Assembly: GCA_946531495.1 (NCBI GenBank)
Contig: CAMNAQ010000003.1
Span: 1-64,000, forward strand
Origin: an uncultured Lachnospiraceae bacterium
GTDB taxonomy: Bacteria; Bacillota; Clostridia; Lachnospirales; Lachnospiraceae
Direction: 5' to 3'
DNA: 64,000 bases
A program made the position numbers and the translations under genes. Below, one piece after another: positions 1-10,015 of this stretch; position 1 is the stretch's first letter; the number at the start of each line of letters is the position of its first letter. The notes under the pieces are model-generated. The model did not search any database. It was not told the origin of the DNA and saw nothing but the letters and a program-made list of their open reading frames with translations.

Positions 1-43
1 ATTATTATATCCTAGAACTATTACATGTGATTTTTCAGGCGGG

Positions 44-544
44 ATGTACTACTGGCTATTAGTTCTTACACTGATGTTATTTACATATGGATGGTATACA
101 CAGGAAAAGAGAGAATCTCAAATAAGCAAAATAGATAAGAGTCTAGGTGTTGCATCTGTTGTTGTTTTTTGTGGGTCAATCATTATTACAATGGTTATTG
201 TGCTTTTCGTTTCAGATGGAATAACTCCTTTTGGAATGGAATTATCAAAAACAGGTCCTTTTCTGGCAGGATTATTGATGATATCATTCATGCTAAGCAT
301 CGTAATGCTTACCACAGAATTATTGCTGTGGTGGAAAGAAAGATGCAGACTTCATTACGGATTTGTTTTTCAGATCTTAACAGTTTATATTTCCGCCCTT
401 TATGGGGATATGTTACATAACATTTCATCTATGGTTGGTTTTTTAGAAAATTTCACCCTGAGAACTATCATAGTAGTGGCATGTGCATTGGTTGTTATGA
501 TCATTATGAAAACTACTGAGAAAAAGATGACAGGCTTGGAATAA
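44..544 (+). CDS. hypothetical multi-pass membrane protein
   Basis: 166-aa ORF with several hydrophobic segments; no family recognised. Confidence 0.55.
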   Translation: MYYWLLVLTLMLFTYGWYTQEKRESQISKIDKSLGVASVVVFCGSIIITMVIVLFVSDGITPFGMELSKTGPFLAGLLMISFMLSIVMLTTELLLWWKERCRLHYGFVFQILTVYISALYGDMLHNISSMVGFLENFTLRTIIVVACALVVMIIMKTTEKKMTGLE

Positions 545-673
545 ATAATTAGAAAAAAGAGATTACGGGACGGAAAAGTACTCTGAATTGAAAATGAATT
601 GTTGTTGCAGACCGGAATGAGCGATAAGTTCATTCCGGTCTAAAAAAAATTATAAAGAGAAATTGTTAAGTTG

Positions 674-704
674 AAGAGCTCGGCGGCAAAGTCGAGCTCT
701 TTTT
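674..704 (+). terminator. intrinsic terminator
   Basis: aagagctcg...cgagctcttttt stem-loop with T-run. Confidence 0.7.
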
Positions 705-831
705 CAACATTCTTGTACATATAGACGGTATAGTATTATGAGCAGACTAAAATTATTTAGATATCTTTTTGAAAAAAGTGTAAGTTTTACCGATATATGT
801 TGTCTATAATATTGAGGGGAGGTTCCGGAAG

Positions 832-1392
832 ATGAAGGATGAGGAAATAGTAAAGCTATACTGGGTGAGAGATGAGCAGGCAATATCCGAATCATCCGCT
901 AAATATGGTTCCTATTGCATGACCATTGCTTGGAATATATTATCCGATGACGAAGATGCAAAAGAGTGCGTGAATGATACATGGCTTCACGCATGGAATT
1001 CCATGCCTCCGCAAAAGCCTTCTCTTTTGTCTTCATTTTTGGGGAAGATCACAAGGAATCTCTCTATTAACAGATATAAGGAAAAACACCGGGTAAAAAG
1101 AGGTGGAAACAATATTGATCTGATCTTGGAGGAATTGGAAGATGTTGTTTCGGGAAATGAATCTCCAGAAGAAACTATCCTAAAAAGCGAACTGAAAAAA
1201 GAAATGGATAATTTTCTATCGTCACTTCCGGATATTCAAAAATTCATGTTTATCAGAAGATATTGGTATGCAGATTCCATTTCAGATATTGCTAGCCGTT
1301 TTGCTACAACCAATAATAATGTGTCTGTAACGCTTAGCAGGATCCGAAAGGAGCTAAGGTCTCATTTAAGAGGAAGGGGTTATATCATATGA
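832..1392 (+). CDS. ECF-type RNA polymerase sigma-70 family factor
   Basis: 186 aa with region-2-like DDEDAKECVNDTWLHAWNSMPP and region-4-like HTH at C-terminus (ISDIASRFATTNNNVSVTLSRIRKELRSHL). Confidence 0.88.
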   Translation: MKDEEIVKLYWVRDEQAISESSAKYGSYCMTIAWNILSDDEDAKECVNDTWLHAWNSMPPQKPSLLSSFLGKITRNLSINRYKEKHRVKRGGNNIDLILEELEDVVSGNESPEETILKSELKKEMDNFLSSLPDIQKFMFIRRYWYADSISDIASRFATTNNNVSVTLSRIRKELRSHLRGRGYII

Positions 1393-2999
1393 AATCAGAG
1401 GAGCTATTCGAAGTTCTTGGCGATATAAATGAAAATGATATAAAAATAGCGGCAACATTCACTACGAAGAAAAAGCTTTCGAAGGTGAGATTGCTTCCGT
1501 ATGCTTGCGCTGCAGCTGCTCTTCTAATTGTTATTATTAGCATTCCGATGATAATGACATTCAATATTGATGATACAGAACAGACTGGAAATACAACCTC
1601 CGTTATAACCGCTGATCCCGGTATGGTATATGATATCATCCTTGATTCTGGTGATCCATCTGGAAACACTACGGATAATAGCGTTGACACTGATGGTTCG
1701 CCCGTTACGTATGATGATTTTTATCCCAATGATTATACTGTTCCGGAAAACATACGTGTAATAAGAGCTGATATTCCCAATCCATCAGGTACTAATATGA
1801 CCTCCCAGGAATTTTTGAATGGAGAGGCTCATTGGGAATGGTGGTGCGATTATAAAGAATGGTTTTCCGCATCACAGGAGCTGGATCATGATCTTAATGA
1901 TTATTATCTTTCGATGATGGAACAGACTCTTGTGTCAGATGAAAAAAATACCGTATGTTCACCGTTGAATACATTCATTGCCTTTTCTGTGCTCGCAGAG
2001 ATTTCAGATGGGAATACAAGGCAGCAGATACTTGATATGCTCGGAGTCTCTGACATTGAGAATCTCAGGACTATAGTCAGTACCCTGTGGAACAGTAATT
2101 ATATTAATACTCCCGAAATAAAGAGCATATTGGCTAATTCAATATGGCTTAACGAATCCTTGACCTACAATGATGATACATTGAATACTCTAGCAGATAA
2201 ATACTATGCCACATCTTTTATCGGTGATCCCGGAAATACTGATATGAGTGAAGCGCTTCAGAACTGGACAAATCATAATACCGGCGGATTATTGGAGGAA
2301 TCAGTAAAGGAACTTAATCTTGACCCCACAACTGTCATGGCTATTGTTTCGACTATTTATTATAAGGCAATGTGGAGCTTTGAATTTAATGAAGAAGCAA
2401 CTACTCAGGAAATGTTCCATGGAATATGCAGAGATTCCGTTGCGGATATGATGCATACTGACTTGCTTTGCAGCGTATATCGTACAGAAAACTTTACTTC
2501 TCTTGGTCTTCCTTTGACAGACAGCGGATCAATGTATTTTTACCTTCCTAATGATGGTGTAGATATCAATTCCCTGGCTTCTGATCCTTACATCATAAAT
2601 GCAATAGAGCATCATACACTTGAAGAACATTATGATGAACACAGGAAAAACTGTATTGTACATATGTCTGTTCCGAAGTTTAATATTTCCTATAAAACGG
2701 ATCTTCTGGATATGCTGACGGTACTTGGGGTTACGGATTCTCTGGATCCCAAACTCTCGGATTTCACTCCTCTGACCGGGGATGCAGATGAAATATATAT
2801 AAGCAGGGCAGAGCATGCTGCAATGGTAGAAATAGATGAGCATGGAGTGACGGGAGCGGCATACACTGATATTATGCTCGAAGGAGGAGCACCGGAGATA
2901 GAAGATGAAATTGATTTTATTTTGGATCGTCCTTTCATGTTCATCATTACAGGCTATGACGGATCGATACTCTTTTCGGGGATTGTAAGAAATATATGA
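1389..2999 (+). CDS. membrane-anchored serpin with anti-sigma-like N-terminus
   Basis: Overlaps sigma gene by 4 bp; N-terminal cytoplasmic segment plus TM, then serpin motifs (CSPLNTFIAFSVLAEISDGNTRQQIL, NSIWLN, ...DRPFMFIITGYDGSILFSGIVRNI). Confidence 0.87.
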   Translation: MKSEELFEVLGDINENDIKIAATFTTKKKLSKVRLLPYACAAAALLIVIISIPMIMTFNIDDTEQTGNTTSVITADPGMVYDIILDSGDPSGNTTDNSVDTDGSPVTYDDFYPNDYTVPENIRVIRADIPNPSGTNMTSQEFLNGEAHWEWWCDYKEWFSASQELDHDLNDYYLSMMEQTLVSDEKNTVCSPLNTFIAFSVLAEISDGNTRQQILDMLGVSDIENLRTIVSTLWNSNYINTPEIKSILANSIWLNESLTYNDDTLNTLADKYYATSFIGDPGNTDMSEALQNWTNHNTGGLLEESVKELNLDPTTVMAIVSTIYYKAMWSFEFNEEATTQEMFHGICRDSVADMMHTDLLCSVYRTENFTSLGLPLTDSGSMYFYLPNDGVDINSLASDPYIINAIEHHTLEEHYDEHRKNCIVHMSVPKFNISYKTDLLDMLTVLGVTDSLDPKLSDFTPLTGDADEIYISRAEHAAMVEIDEHGVTGAAYTDIMLEGGAPEIEDEIDFILDRPFMFIITGYDGSILFSGIVRNI

Positions 3000-3475
3000 A
3001 TAACTCTGATAACGATGGAATGCATTTTCATACGGATAATCCTCGTAAGATAAGCTGTTTCAAGATAATCTGGCTTATGGTTAAGCTGGTTGTTGTTATT
3101 GCAATCTTTTTGATCAAATTTAAGACATTTTCTGTAGAAAGGTCTTATGAAAGAATCTGGAAGATCAAATTTGCAAATTGTGTTGTGTTGTCAGAAGACC
3201 ATAAATCGGCGCTGTTCAGTGATGATAAGTACAGATGATATACTGTCTTTGAGGGCAATAAGCTCATGAGACGCTTGCAGGTATATAATAACTATCAGAA
3301 TGAATTTGATGATACTTGTGAAGCGGTGATGGCTCATTTCGGAAATGAAATTGCAGAACGTCCGGATTTTGATGGTGAACTGACTTGTTTATCAATGATT
3401 AAAGGTGACAAAGAACTGATCATGCTATACAGTCACAATGAACATCGCTTATATTGTTTTGTTTATCCTGTGTAA
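2996..3475 (+). pseudogene. small membrane protein ORF interrupted by in-frame TGA (3236-3238)
   Basis: ORFs 2996-3238 and 3266-3475 are in the same frame with only one TGA between them; continuous sense reading YTVFEGNKL links them. Confidence 0.5.
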
Positions 3476-3508
3476 GGCAATCTGAAACTACGAAAAGAGG
3501 AGACCCTT

Positions 3509-4630
3509 ATGATGAAAAAGATATTCACAGCAATTTTGCTGATGTGTTTTTTATCTTTGTTTGGATGCACAGCATATTCGAGTGAAAAACCGACTGAATT
3601 ACAGCCTGCTTTGCCGGCCTGCGTATATTATAATGGGAATCTTTATTCTCATGTAGGGGATGTGATTTATTATCTGCCTGAAAAAGCAGAGTTGATTGGA
3701 GAAACCAATAATGTCGGTTCGGATATGAAAAGTGATTTAGATAGCACCGTCAATGGATATGTTTATACTATTCCCGATAACTCAACAGAATTGCTTTTTC
3801 AGTGGAAAGAATGGGACGAACAGGTTGACGGAAAGGAACCTTTTTTGGTTCTTCATAGCTCATCCGAAAATGAAAGCGTCAGTACAGGATTATTTGCTTC
3901 TGCAACACCGAGTAAAAGCGTGATTTCAATGTCTTATTATGATGGAACTGAGGGGGTAAACGGTTTTTTTAGTGATCAGGCAGAGGAAGAGAATGTTGTA
4001 CTTTCATTAAACACAGTTGAAACTTTTTTAGTGATGGATTGGACTCCTGATCTTATTACTTATCCGGCGTATGGATTTATGATCGGATCTGAGGACGGGA
4101 ATGGTTATCGGGCCTTTTGGTCGAATGGTTACCTTGTGATGAGAGACGGCAAAGTATATCTGTTCGATTATGACTTCGGAAAGATTTGGGAAGAACATAC
4201 GTGGCGTGATGAGCACCAATTGGTGGCATTGGCGGATATGCCCTGTGGTTGTTATCTGGCACGGAATGAAAGTGGATGGATTGCTTCTAATATGCATCTA
4301 TCTGATGATGTTGACAGCCCGGAGAATATTTCGATTACTTGTATTGAATGGACCGATGAAAAAATCGTTTATGAACTTGAAAACACCGGTTCGGAGGATT
4401 GGCAGTATGGTTCTTATTATTCATTAGAAGTACTACTGGACGGAAATTGGTACAAGGTTCCTATGAATTGTGATTATAATTATGGGTTTACCGATGAATG
4501 TAGGGTTCTCAAGGCTGGAGAAACAAAGCGGGTAACGGTTTCTTTGACCGGAGCAAGCCCTTATTCAAACTTGCCGGAGGGACATTATAGACTTGTTACA
4601 TACGGAGCCATATTGGAAGTCGATGTATGA
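3509..4630 (+). CDS. lipoprotein with C-terminal Ig-like (Big_14-like) domain
   Basis: Lipobox MKKIFTAILLMCFLSLFGC; C-terminal YSLEVLLDGNWYKVP...LPEGHYRLVTYG pattern. Confidence 0.7.
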   Translation: MMKKIFTAILLMCFLSLFGCTAYSSEKPTELQPALPACVYYNGNLYSHVGDVIYYLPEKAELIGETNNVGSDMKSDLDSTVNGYVYTIPDNSTELLFQWKEWDEQVDGKEPFLVLHSSSENESVSTGLFASATPSKSVISMSYYDGTEGVNGFFSDQAEEENVVLSLNTVETFLVMDWTPDLITYPAYGFMIGSEDGNGYRAFWSNGYLVMRDGKVYLFDYDFGKIWEEHTWRDEHQLVALADMPCGCYLARNESGWIASNMHLSDDVDSPENISITCIEWTDEKIVYELENTGSEDWQYGSYYSLEVLLDGNWYKVPMNCDYNYGFTDECRVLKAGETKRVTVSLTGASPYSNLPEGHYRLVTYGAILEVDV

Positions 4631-4662
4631 TTTCTCAAAACAGAGAAAGGAACACGAAATAT

Positions 4663-6393
4663 ATGAAAAAGATTCTTACAGCAATCATACTTATATGTTT
4701 TTTGTCTCTGTTTGGGTGCGCAAATACTCAGGATGAAGTCGTTTTTGGACCGACATTGCCCGGGGCCGATGAGATATATCCGACCATTCTCGTTGATGGT
4801 GATTGCTATCAATGGAGAAGAGGGCGCGCGGTAATGAATGAAGATGTGGTTAATCATGCTAACTATGATCCGGAAATTTTTCTGAAGGATATGGTTTCGT
4901 ATGGAGAGATAATAAAGGAAAGTGGTGATCATCCGGAACATGATCGAGGATTGGTCTGTGTATTTGATGCATCAGGGACGGTTTATCTTGATCCTTATGA
5001 TGAAAATGTAGTTTATCTATGGCTTACCACGGATTGGTTTGAAGACGGAGTTATAGCATTTGACAAGGTAAATTCATCCGATGAGAACAAGGAAGATGTA
5101 AAAGAAAATGACTTGTATCTGGAAAATGATCCTCCAAGGGTAACAGGCTTAGCTCTTAATGGTTATACAGGGTATATGGATGAATTTTACACGTATACTA
5201 ATGAGTTTTCCGAATGTGATTATGATGGAGACGGTAAAACAGACAGATTATACAGGATAGATGATGTAGCCTATAACATGTCGGAATATCGTATAGATTT
5301 TGGGAACGGCGATAAGCTCTATAGCGGAAATGTATCCGGAACAGCATATCCGCATGTATATCCGGTTGATCTGGATAAAGACGGCGATAACGATATGGTT
5401 CTGACTTATACTGTTGAACCTGCAGACAGGGAGCCTTTTACATGGTGCGAAATATATAGCTGTGACAAACCCCATCACATCTATATGAAAGATGATTCTG
5501 TTTTTCGTTCTATTGGCGGAATATCTCACCTGCCGGTCAAACTTCAAAGGATTTCTTCCCGTGAAGCTTCATTTACTGTTGTTGATACGGATTATTCAGG
5601 TTTTGTGGTTCTGGACAGATATTATGATCGATATGATAATGATATGCTCGATCAGTTTTGGGAGATGGTTGAATCCAATGGTAACGTTATAGATTCAATG
5701 GTTGTTTTTGCGGAAGTTAAATATGGAGATGAGCCCTGTATTCACTGTTACGCGGATATTGTTAATGGCGGATGGCATTATCTTGTGTTTGATATTGTAT
5801 TTGAAGATGGAGAATATCGAATTAAAAATATAAATAAATGTTTTGATCCGTTCAGTATTGAATTTTCAGATTCTTATGTTCCCGGAATAATTCCCACACA
5901 TGTTCCTTCGGATGTGATGCTTGAAAAAGTACAGATTTCTTCTGATAAACCTTATGAAGGAATGATCACAAGCATATGTGATTTTGATGAAGACGGAAGA
6001 AACGAGAAGGTTGTGGTTGATTACAGGGATATCCTGGCAGAAGGGAGTGCGGTTCCGGGAAGAATAGCGGTATATGATACCGATGATAATATCCTTTGGA
6101 CTGATATGTTCGCGTTGGCATATGCGGGATGGTGCAGGTTCTATATTGCCGAGATTGATAATTTACCATGTTTAATAAGGTATTTCCCTCCTGTTGAAAG
6201 GCAGGGGAGCTGGGAATGTGCACTTTGGGTATACACCCTGAATTCCCACAATGAATTTATCGTATCAGAACAGATAAGTTGCGATGGAACCAAAGAAAGT
6301 ACAGAGGAATGTAAAAGCATAGCTGAGCGATACCTTGAACATGCTATAATGCTGGTTTCTACTACAGATTCAGAACTGAAGGTGTATAAATAA
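4663..6393 (+). CDS. lipoprotein with DxDxDG calcium-binding-like/VCBS-like motifs
   Basis: Start chosen at 4663 after RBS agaaagg; lipobox MKKILTAIILICFLSLFGC; motifs DYDGDGKTD, DLDKDGDND, DFDEDGRNE. Confidence 0.68.
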   Translation: MKKILTAIILICFLSLFGCANTQDEVVFGPTLPGADEIYPTILVDGDCYQWRRGRAVMNEDVVNHANYDPEIFLKDMVSYGEIIKESGDHPEHDRGLVCVFDASGTVYLDPYDENVVYLWLTTDWFEDGVIAFDKVNSSDENKEDVKENDLYLENDPPRVTGLALNGYTGYMDEFYTYTNEFSECDYDGDGKTDRLYRIDDVAYNMSEYRIDFGNGDKLYSGNVSGTAYPHVYPVDLDKDGDNDMVLTYTVEPADREPFTWCEIYSCDKPHHIYMKDDSVFRSIGGISHLPVKLQRISSREASFTVVDTDYSGFVVLDRYYDRYDNDMLDQFWEMVESNGNVIDSMVVFAEVKYGDEPCIHCYADIVNGGWHYLVFDIVFEDGEYRIKNINKCFDPFSIEFSDSYVPGIIPTHVPSDVMLEKVQISSDKPYEGMITSICDFDEDGRNEKVVVDYRDILAEGSAVPGRIAVYDTDDNILWTDMFALAYAGWCRFYIAEIDNLPCLIRYFPPVERQGSWECALWVYTLNSHNEFIVSEQISCDGTKESTEECKSIAERYLEHAIMLVSTTDSELKVYK

Positions 6394-6403
6394 AGGGGAG
6401 GAC

Positions 6404-7486
6404 ATGATGAGAAAAATGTATTGGGCAATGTCCGTTATAGCAGCTTTTTTGATGCTTATTATTTCGGGATGCGGAAGTAATGTTTCAAATACCGGAGAGG
6501 AGATTAGCGTTGCCCTTTCTGTAGAGAATAATGATCCGGATGATAAATATTTAAACTACCTTCAAGAGTGTATTGCTGAAGTGATCGTTCAAAGTACCGG
6601 ATGTTCATCTGCTTATTCCGATATTGAGATGGCAGAGGATGGGACGATAGCAAAGGTTGAGATTCATTCCGGTGAATATGCTTTTTCTGAAACGGAAAAA
6701 GATTCTATAGTTCAGTATATAGAAAAACTTGATGGAAACCAGAATGTTGAAGTTATATTTGGCAACGAATCACAAGAGTTTTCTGAGGTTCGATTTATAG
6801 AAGAAAAAACTGATGAAGAAGAGTCTTTTTACAGGGTTGAAGCAGATCTCCCAGGTACAAATTTTTCTGTTATATCGGAATCTCTTTCTGACATGATCGA
6901 ACAGGAATGGAGCAGATGGGATAATATGACTTCTGAACAGCGTATGTTTTCAAGCAGCATACCCGGAATGGTTTCTTTTGGCAGTGAAACCTGGACTGAG
7001 TGTGAGGAGACCATCGGGCTAACGGTATATAATCCTCTTGAAGGATTTGACTGGCTTGAAAAGGTTGGGTACTTTGGTATGGAAGTTCCTGATATATCTC
7101 ATGTTCAGGCAATAGCAAATGCCTCTTCACAGATAAATGGCCGGGAGTTGAATGAAATAACTATCACATCCGGTTATAATAGCGAAGGAATTCGAATTAC
7201 ATTAATGGCAGTGGTTTCATCAAGGGATGATATATATACAACAGGTAGTAGATACAGTGGAATGGCAACGTATGATCACAAAACTGTTTTTACTGGGTCG
7301 GGCATACCTGTACTGGTTGTGATCACTGACGGACAGAATAATCTTGGTTATTATACTGGGGATTATTATTTTCCTATAGCCTATTGGGTAAGAGACAATG
7401 TCTTCTATACACTGCGTGTGACAGGAGATAAATCAGAGGAAAAAGAGATTCAGGAATTATTTGATAGAATTATATCGGAAATCTGA
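6404..7486 (+). CDS. hypothetical lipoprotein
   Basis: Lipobox MRKMYWAMSVIAAFLMLIISGCG; 360 aa. Confidence 0.65.
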   Translation: MMRKMYWAMSVIAAFLMLIISGCGSNVSNTGEEISVALSVENNDPDDKYLNYLQECIAEVIVQSTGCSSAYSDIEMAEDGTIAKVEIHSGEYAFSETEKDSIVQYIEKLDGNQNVEVIFGNESQEFSEVRFIEEKTDEEESFYRVEADLPGTNFSVISESLSDMIEQEWSRWDNMTSEQRMFSSSIPGMVSFGSETWTECEETIGLTVYNPLEGFDWLEKVGYFGMEVPDISHVQAIANASSQINGRELNEITITSGYNSEGIRITLMAVVSSRDDIYTTGSRYSGMATYDHKTVFTGSGIPVLVVITDGQNNLGYYTGDYYFPIAYWVRDNVFYTLRVTGDKSEEKEIQELFDRIISEI

Positions 7487-7677
7487 TAAGGAAGTCTATT
7501 TTTTGATTATAGTAAGTTGCCTGTGGCTATATGATGTCACGGGCAACTTTTTTTATGTATATATCATATGTGATCTTCGTAGCGGGTTTCCATAATTTCA
7601 GAATTTATTTCAGGATTAATACTTTCAAATTACATATACATGTTATTGTCATATCAGAAGATAATTGGAGGTCGTAT

Positions 7678-8361
7678 ATGGTTGAGATTCTGCTTATTGA
7701 AGACGATACTAAGATATCCGAGAGTATCCGGGAATATCTCACAAATATCGAAAATGGTGAATGGAGAATACATATATCTGATAATGGTGAGGATGGCTTG
7801 AACTTAGCTTCACAAGCTCTATTTTCACTTATACTTCTTGATATTGGATTGCCAAAGCGAGACGGATTTGAAATATGCAAACGTCTTAGGAAACGAGGCA
7901 TACAGACTCCTGTGATATTCATCACTGCTAGGTATTCTGAAAGCGATGTGCTTAAGGGATATGAATGCGGTGGAGATGATTATCTTATAAAACCTTTTTC
8001 CTTGGCGCAACTTGCTGCTAAGATACGGGTCTTCTTGAAACGATATGGTGAAAACAGACCTGTTACAGTTTCTTTTATGAATCTTACAGCTGACCGCAGA
8101 GAGAAAAAATTATATCTGAATGATGAGGAAATTGCATTATACCCGAAAGAATTTGATATTCTTGTATATCTTATGGAGCATCCTGAACGTCTTGTCTCCA
8201 AAGATGAGCTTATTACGAGAGTGTGGGGAGATGAAAGCGATGTCATTGCAAGAAACCTGGATAATCCAATAAAAAACATTAGAAAACAGATTGAAAAATC
8301 TGATGTAATGATCGTTACGTATCGTGGATATGGTTATCGAATGGAGTCAAAGAATGATTAG
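7678..8361 (+). CDS. OmpR-family response regulator
   Basis: Receiver (EDDTK, LLDIGLP, KPFS) plus winged-helix (YRGYGYRM); start set at ATG 7678 after ggagg. Confidence 0.92.
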   Translation: MVEILLIEDDTKISESIREYLTNIENGEWRIHISDNGEDGLNLASQALFSLILLDIGLPKRDGFEICKRLRKRGIQTPVIFITARYSESDVLKGYECGGDDYLIKPFSLAQLAAKIRVFLKRYGENRPVTVSFMNLTADRREKKLYLNDEEIALYPKEFDILVYLMEHPERLVSKDELITRVWGDESDVIARNLDNPIKNIRKQIEKSDVMIVTYRGYGYRMESKND

Positions 8362-10015
8362 ACATACTAGACGGGTAATCAACAAAAAAGAAGAACTAAT
8401 GATAATTATATGTATGACGATTATTTCGTTGTTGTTATGCATTCTTTGTTATCTTGTGGCTGATAAATTAATTGTTTCACATATAGACTATTATGCTGGA
8501 CAAGCAATAAATCAACTAGAAATGAGACGTTATTTGGAATACTCAGAAAATTATGAAATGGGGATTTATGAAGAACCAACATTCTTTAATTCTCCCGAAG
8601 AGACAAAAAAAATATTATATAGTGCAATAAACAATGAATCAGCTGGACAAATAAACGTATCCGACTCATTTTTCAGTATAAGTCATAGTGCTTACACCTC
8701 ATGGATTGCTGACCGAGATAGTAAAGAACTTATTATCAGAAGTGATTACTTTGTTTTTCGTATAGGTGAAGATCAGAGGCTTATAGCAGATGTGCGTGCC
8801 TGTTATTCAGATGAAGAATGCAATAGGATATACGATTTTTTTACTGAAAAAACTAACGATAACCCAACACATTCATCTATTCTTCCTTATATGGATCAAT
8901 ATGTATTGAGAAATGGAATTGCCTATCCTTTAATGCTTTCATATAGAGAAGCAGGAGTAGGAACAATAGTTTTTTATCCTGATCTACCTTTTGAATATGC
9001 TGAAGAAGAAATAATTAGCTCAAATGAATGCATTCTTGCCGATGTGATGATTGATCCGTTAGATCCTGACTATCTTGATGCTCTTAATTATGCTCGTGAA
9101 AAATATGGATTCTTCTGTGAAAAACAGCCACTTCCTTCTGAGGATATTATTCATACAAGAGGAAGAATAATCAATATTATAATCACTCCTACGGATCATC
9201 ATGTAGGATGTCAGGTTGAAATATATAATTATACAACTCTTCTTAATAGGACAATATTAATAGGGTGTGTATTGATTATTTTAGTGTGTAGTATCTGTTC
9301 ATTTATTCTATGTAAAAGAGCCAAATTAAAAAGAAATCAGATTGAATATGAACGAAGTGTTACTAATGCTCTGGCCCATAACTACAAGTCATCCCTTATG
9401 ATTATACGAAGTTATGCGGAAAATCTTATTTCAGGTGTTTCTGAGGATAAGAAAGCTTCATACGAACAAATAATTATAGACGAAACGGATCATCTTAATG
9501 AAGGTACAGAAAAAATACTTTCATTTTACATAACAGGAGATGCAGGATATAGGGCCCAAATAGAGCCTATCGATGGATCCAGCATACTCAAGGAACTTAT
9601 AAAGAAGTATGAAAGCGTATCTTCTGATAAAAAACTAAATTGGGTAATAATGGATGAGGAAAAGTTTATTATTGAAGGTGATACAGTCTTGTTTTCAATG
9701 GCTATGGATAATCTGATCAGTAATGCTGCAAAATATGCTGTGAATGGATCGGAAATACGCATTTCTACCAAAAAAGACAAGCTGACCATCGAAAACGAAT
9801 GGACTCCAATTGATAAATTTATAAAAAAACCAAAGCTGTTATTTGAGGCTTTTGTTACCGGAGATGAGACAGCTGGAAGATCCAATTCGGGAATTGGATT
9901 GAGAGTAACCAAAGATCTTCTTGAAAGAATGAATTTACATATCAGAGCATATACAAACCAAAAGAATATTATTTTTGTGATACAGAAAAAATCAAATTTT
10001 AAAATAAAAAAATGA
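8354..10015 (+). CDS. sensor histidine kinase (atypical H-box)
   Basis: TM segments, ALAHNYKSSLMIIRSYAENL phosphoacceptor-like region, N-box DNLISNAAKYA, G2-like SNSGIGLRVTKDLLE; overlaps response regulator. Confidence 0.88.
   Translation: MIRHTRRVINKKEELMIIICMTIISLLLCILCYLVADKLIVSHIDYYAGQAINQLEMRRYLEYSENYEMGIYEEPTFFNSPEETKKILYSAINNESAGQINVSDSFFSISHSAYTSWIADRDSKELIIRSDYFVFRIGEDQRLIADVRACYSDEECNRIYDFFTEKTNDNPTHSSILPYMDQYVLRNGIAYPLMLSYREAGVGTIVFYPDLPFEYAEEEIISSNECILADVMIDPLDPDYLDALNYAREKYGFFCEKQPLPSEDIIHTRGRIINIIITPTDHHVGCQVEIYNYTTLLNRTILIGCVLIILVCSICSFILCKRAKLKRNQIEYERSVTNALAHNYKSSLMIIRSYAENLISGVSEDKKASYEQIIIDETDHLNEGTEKILSFYITGDAGYRAQIEPIDGSSILKELIKKYESVSSDKKLNWVIMDEEKFIIEGDTVLFSMAMDNLISNAAKYAVNGSEIRISTKKDKLTIENEWTPIDKFIKKPKLLFEAFVTGDETAGRSNSGIGLRVTKDLLERMNLHIRAYTNQKNIIFVIQKKSNFKIKK

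Noticed and set aside
3577-3584. ttcgagtg match to the tRNA-Ser core as left att site
   Set aside because: Only 8 bp, inside a lipoprotein coding sequence, no flanking tRNA similarity.
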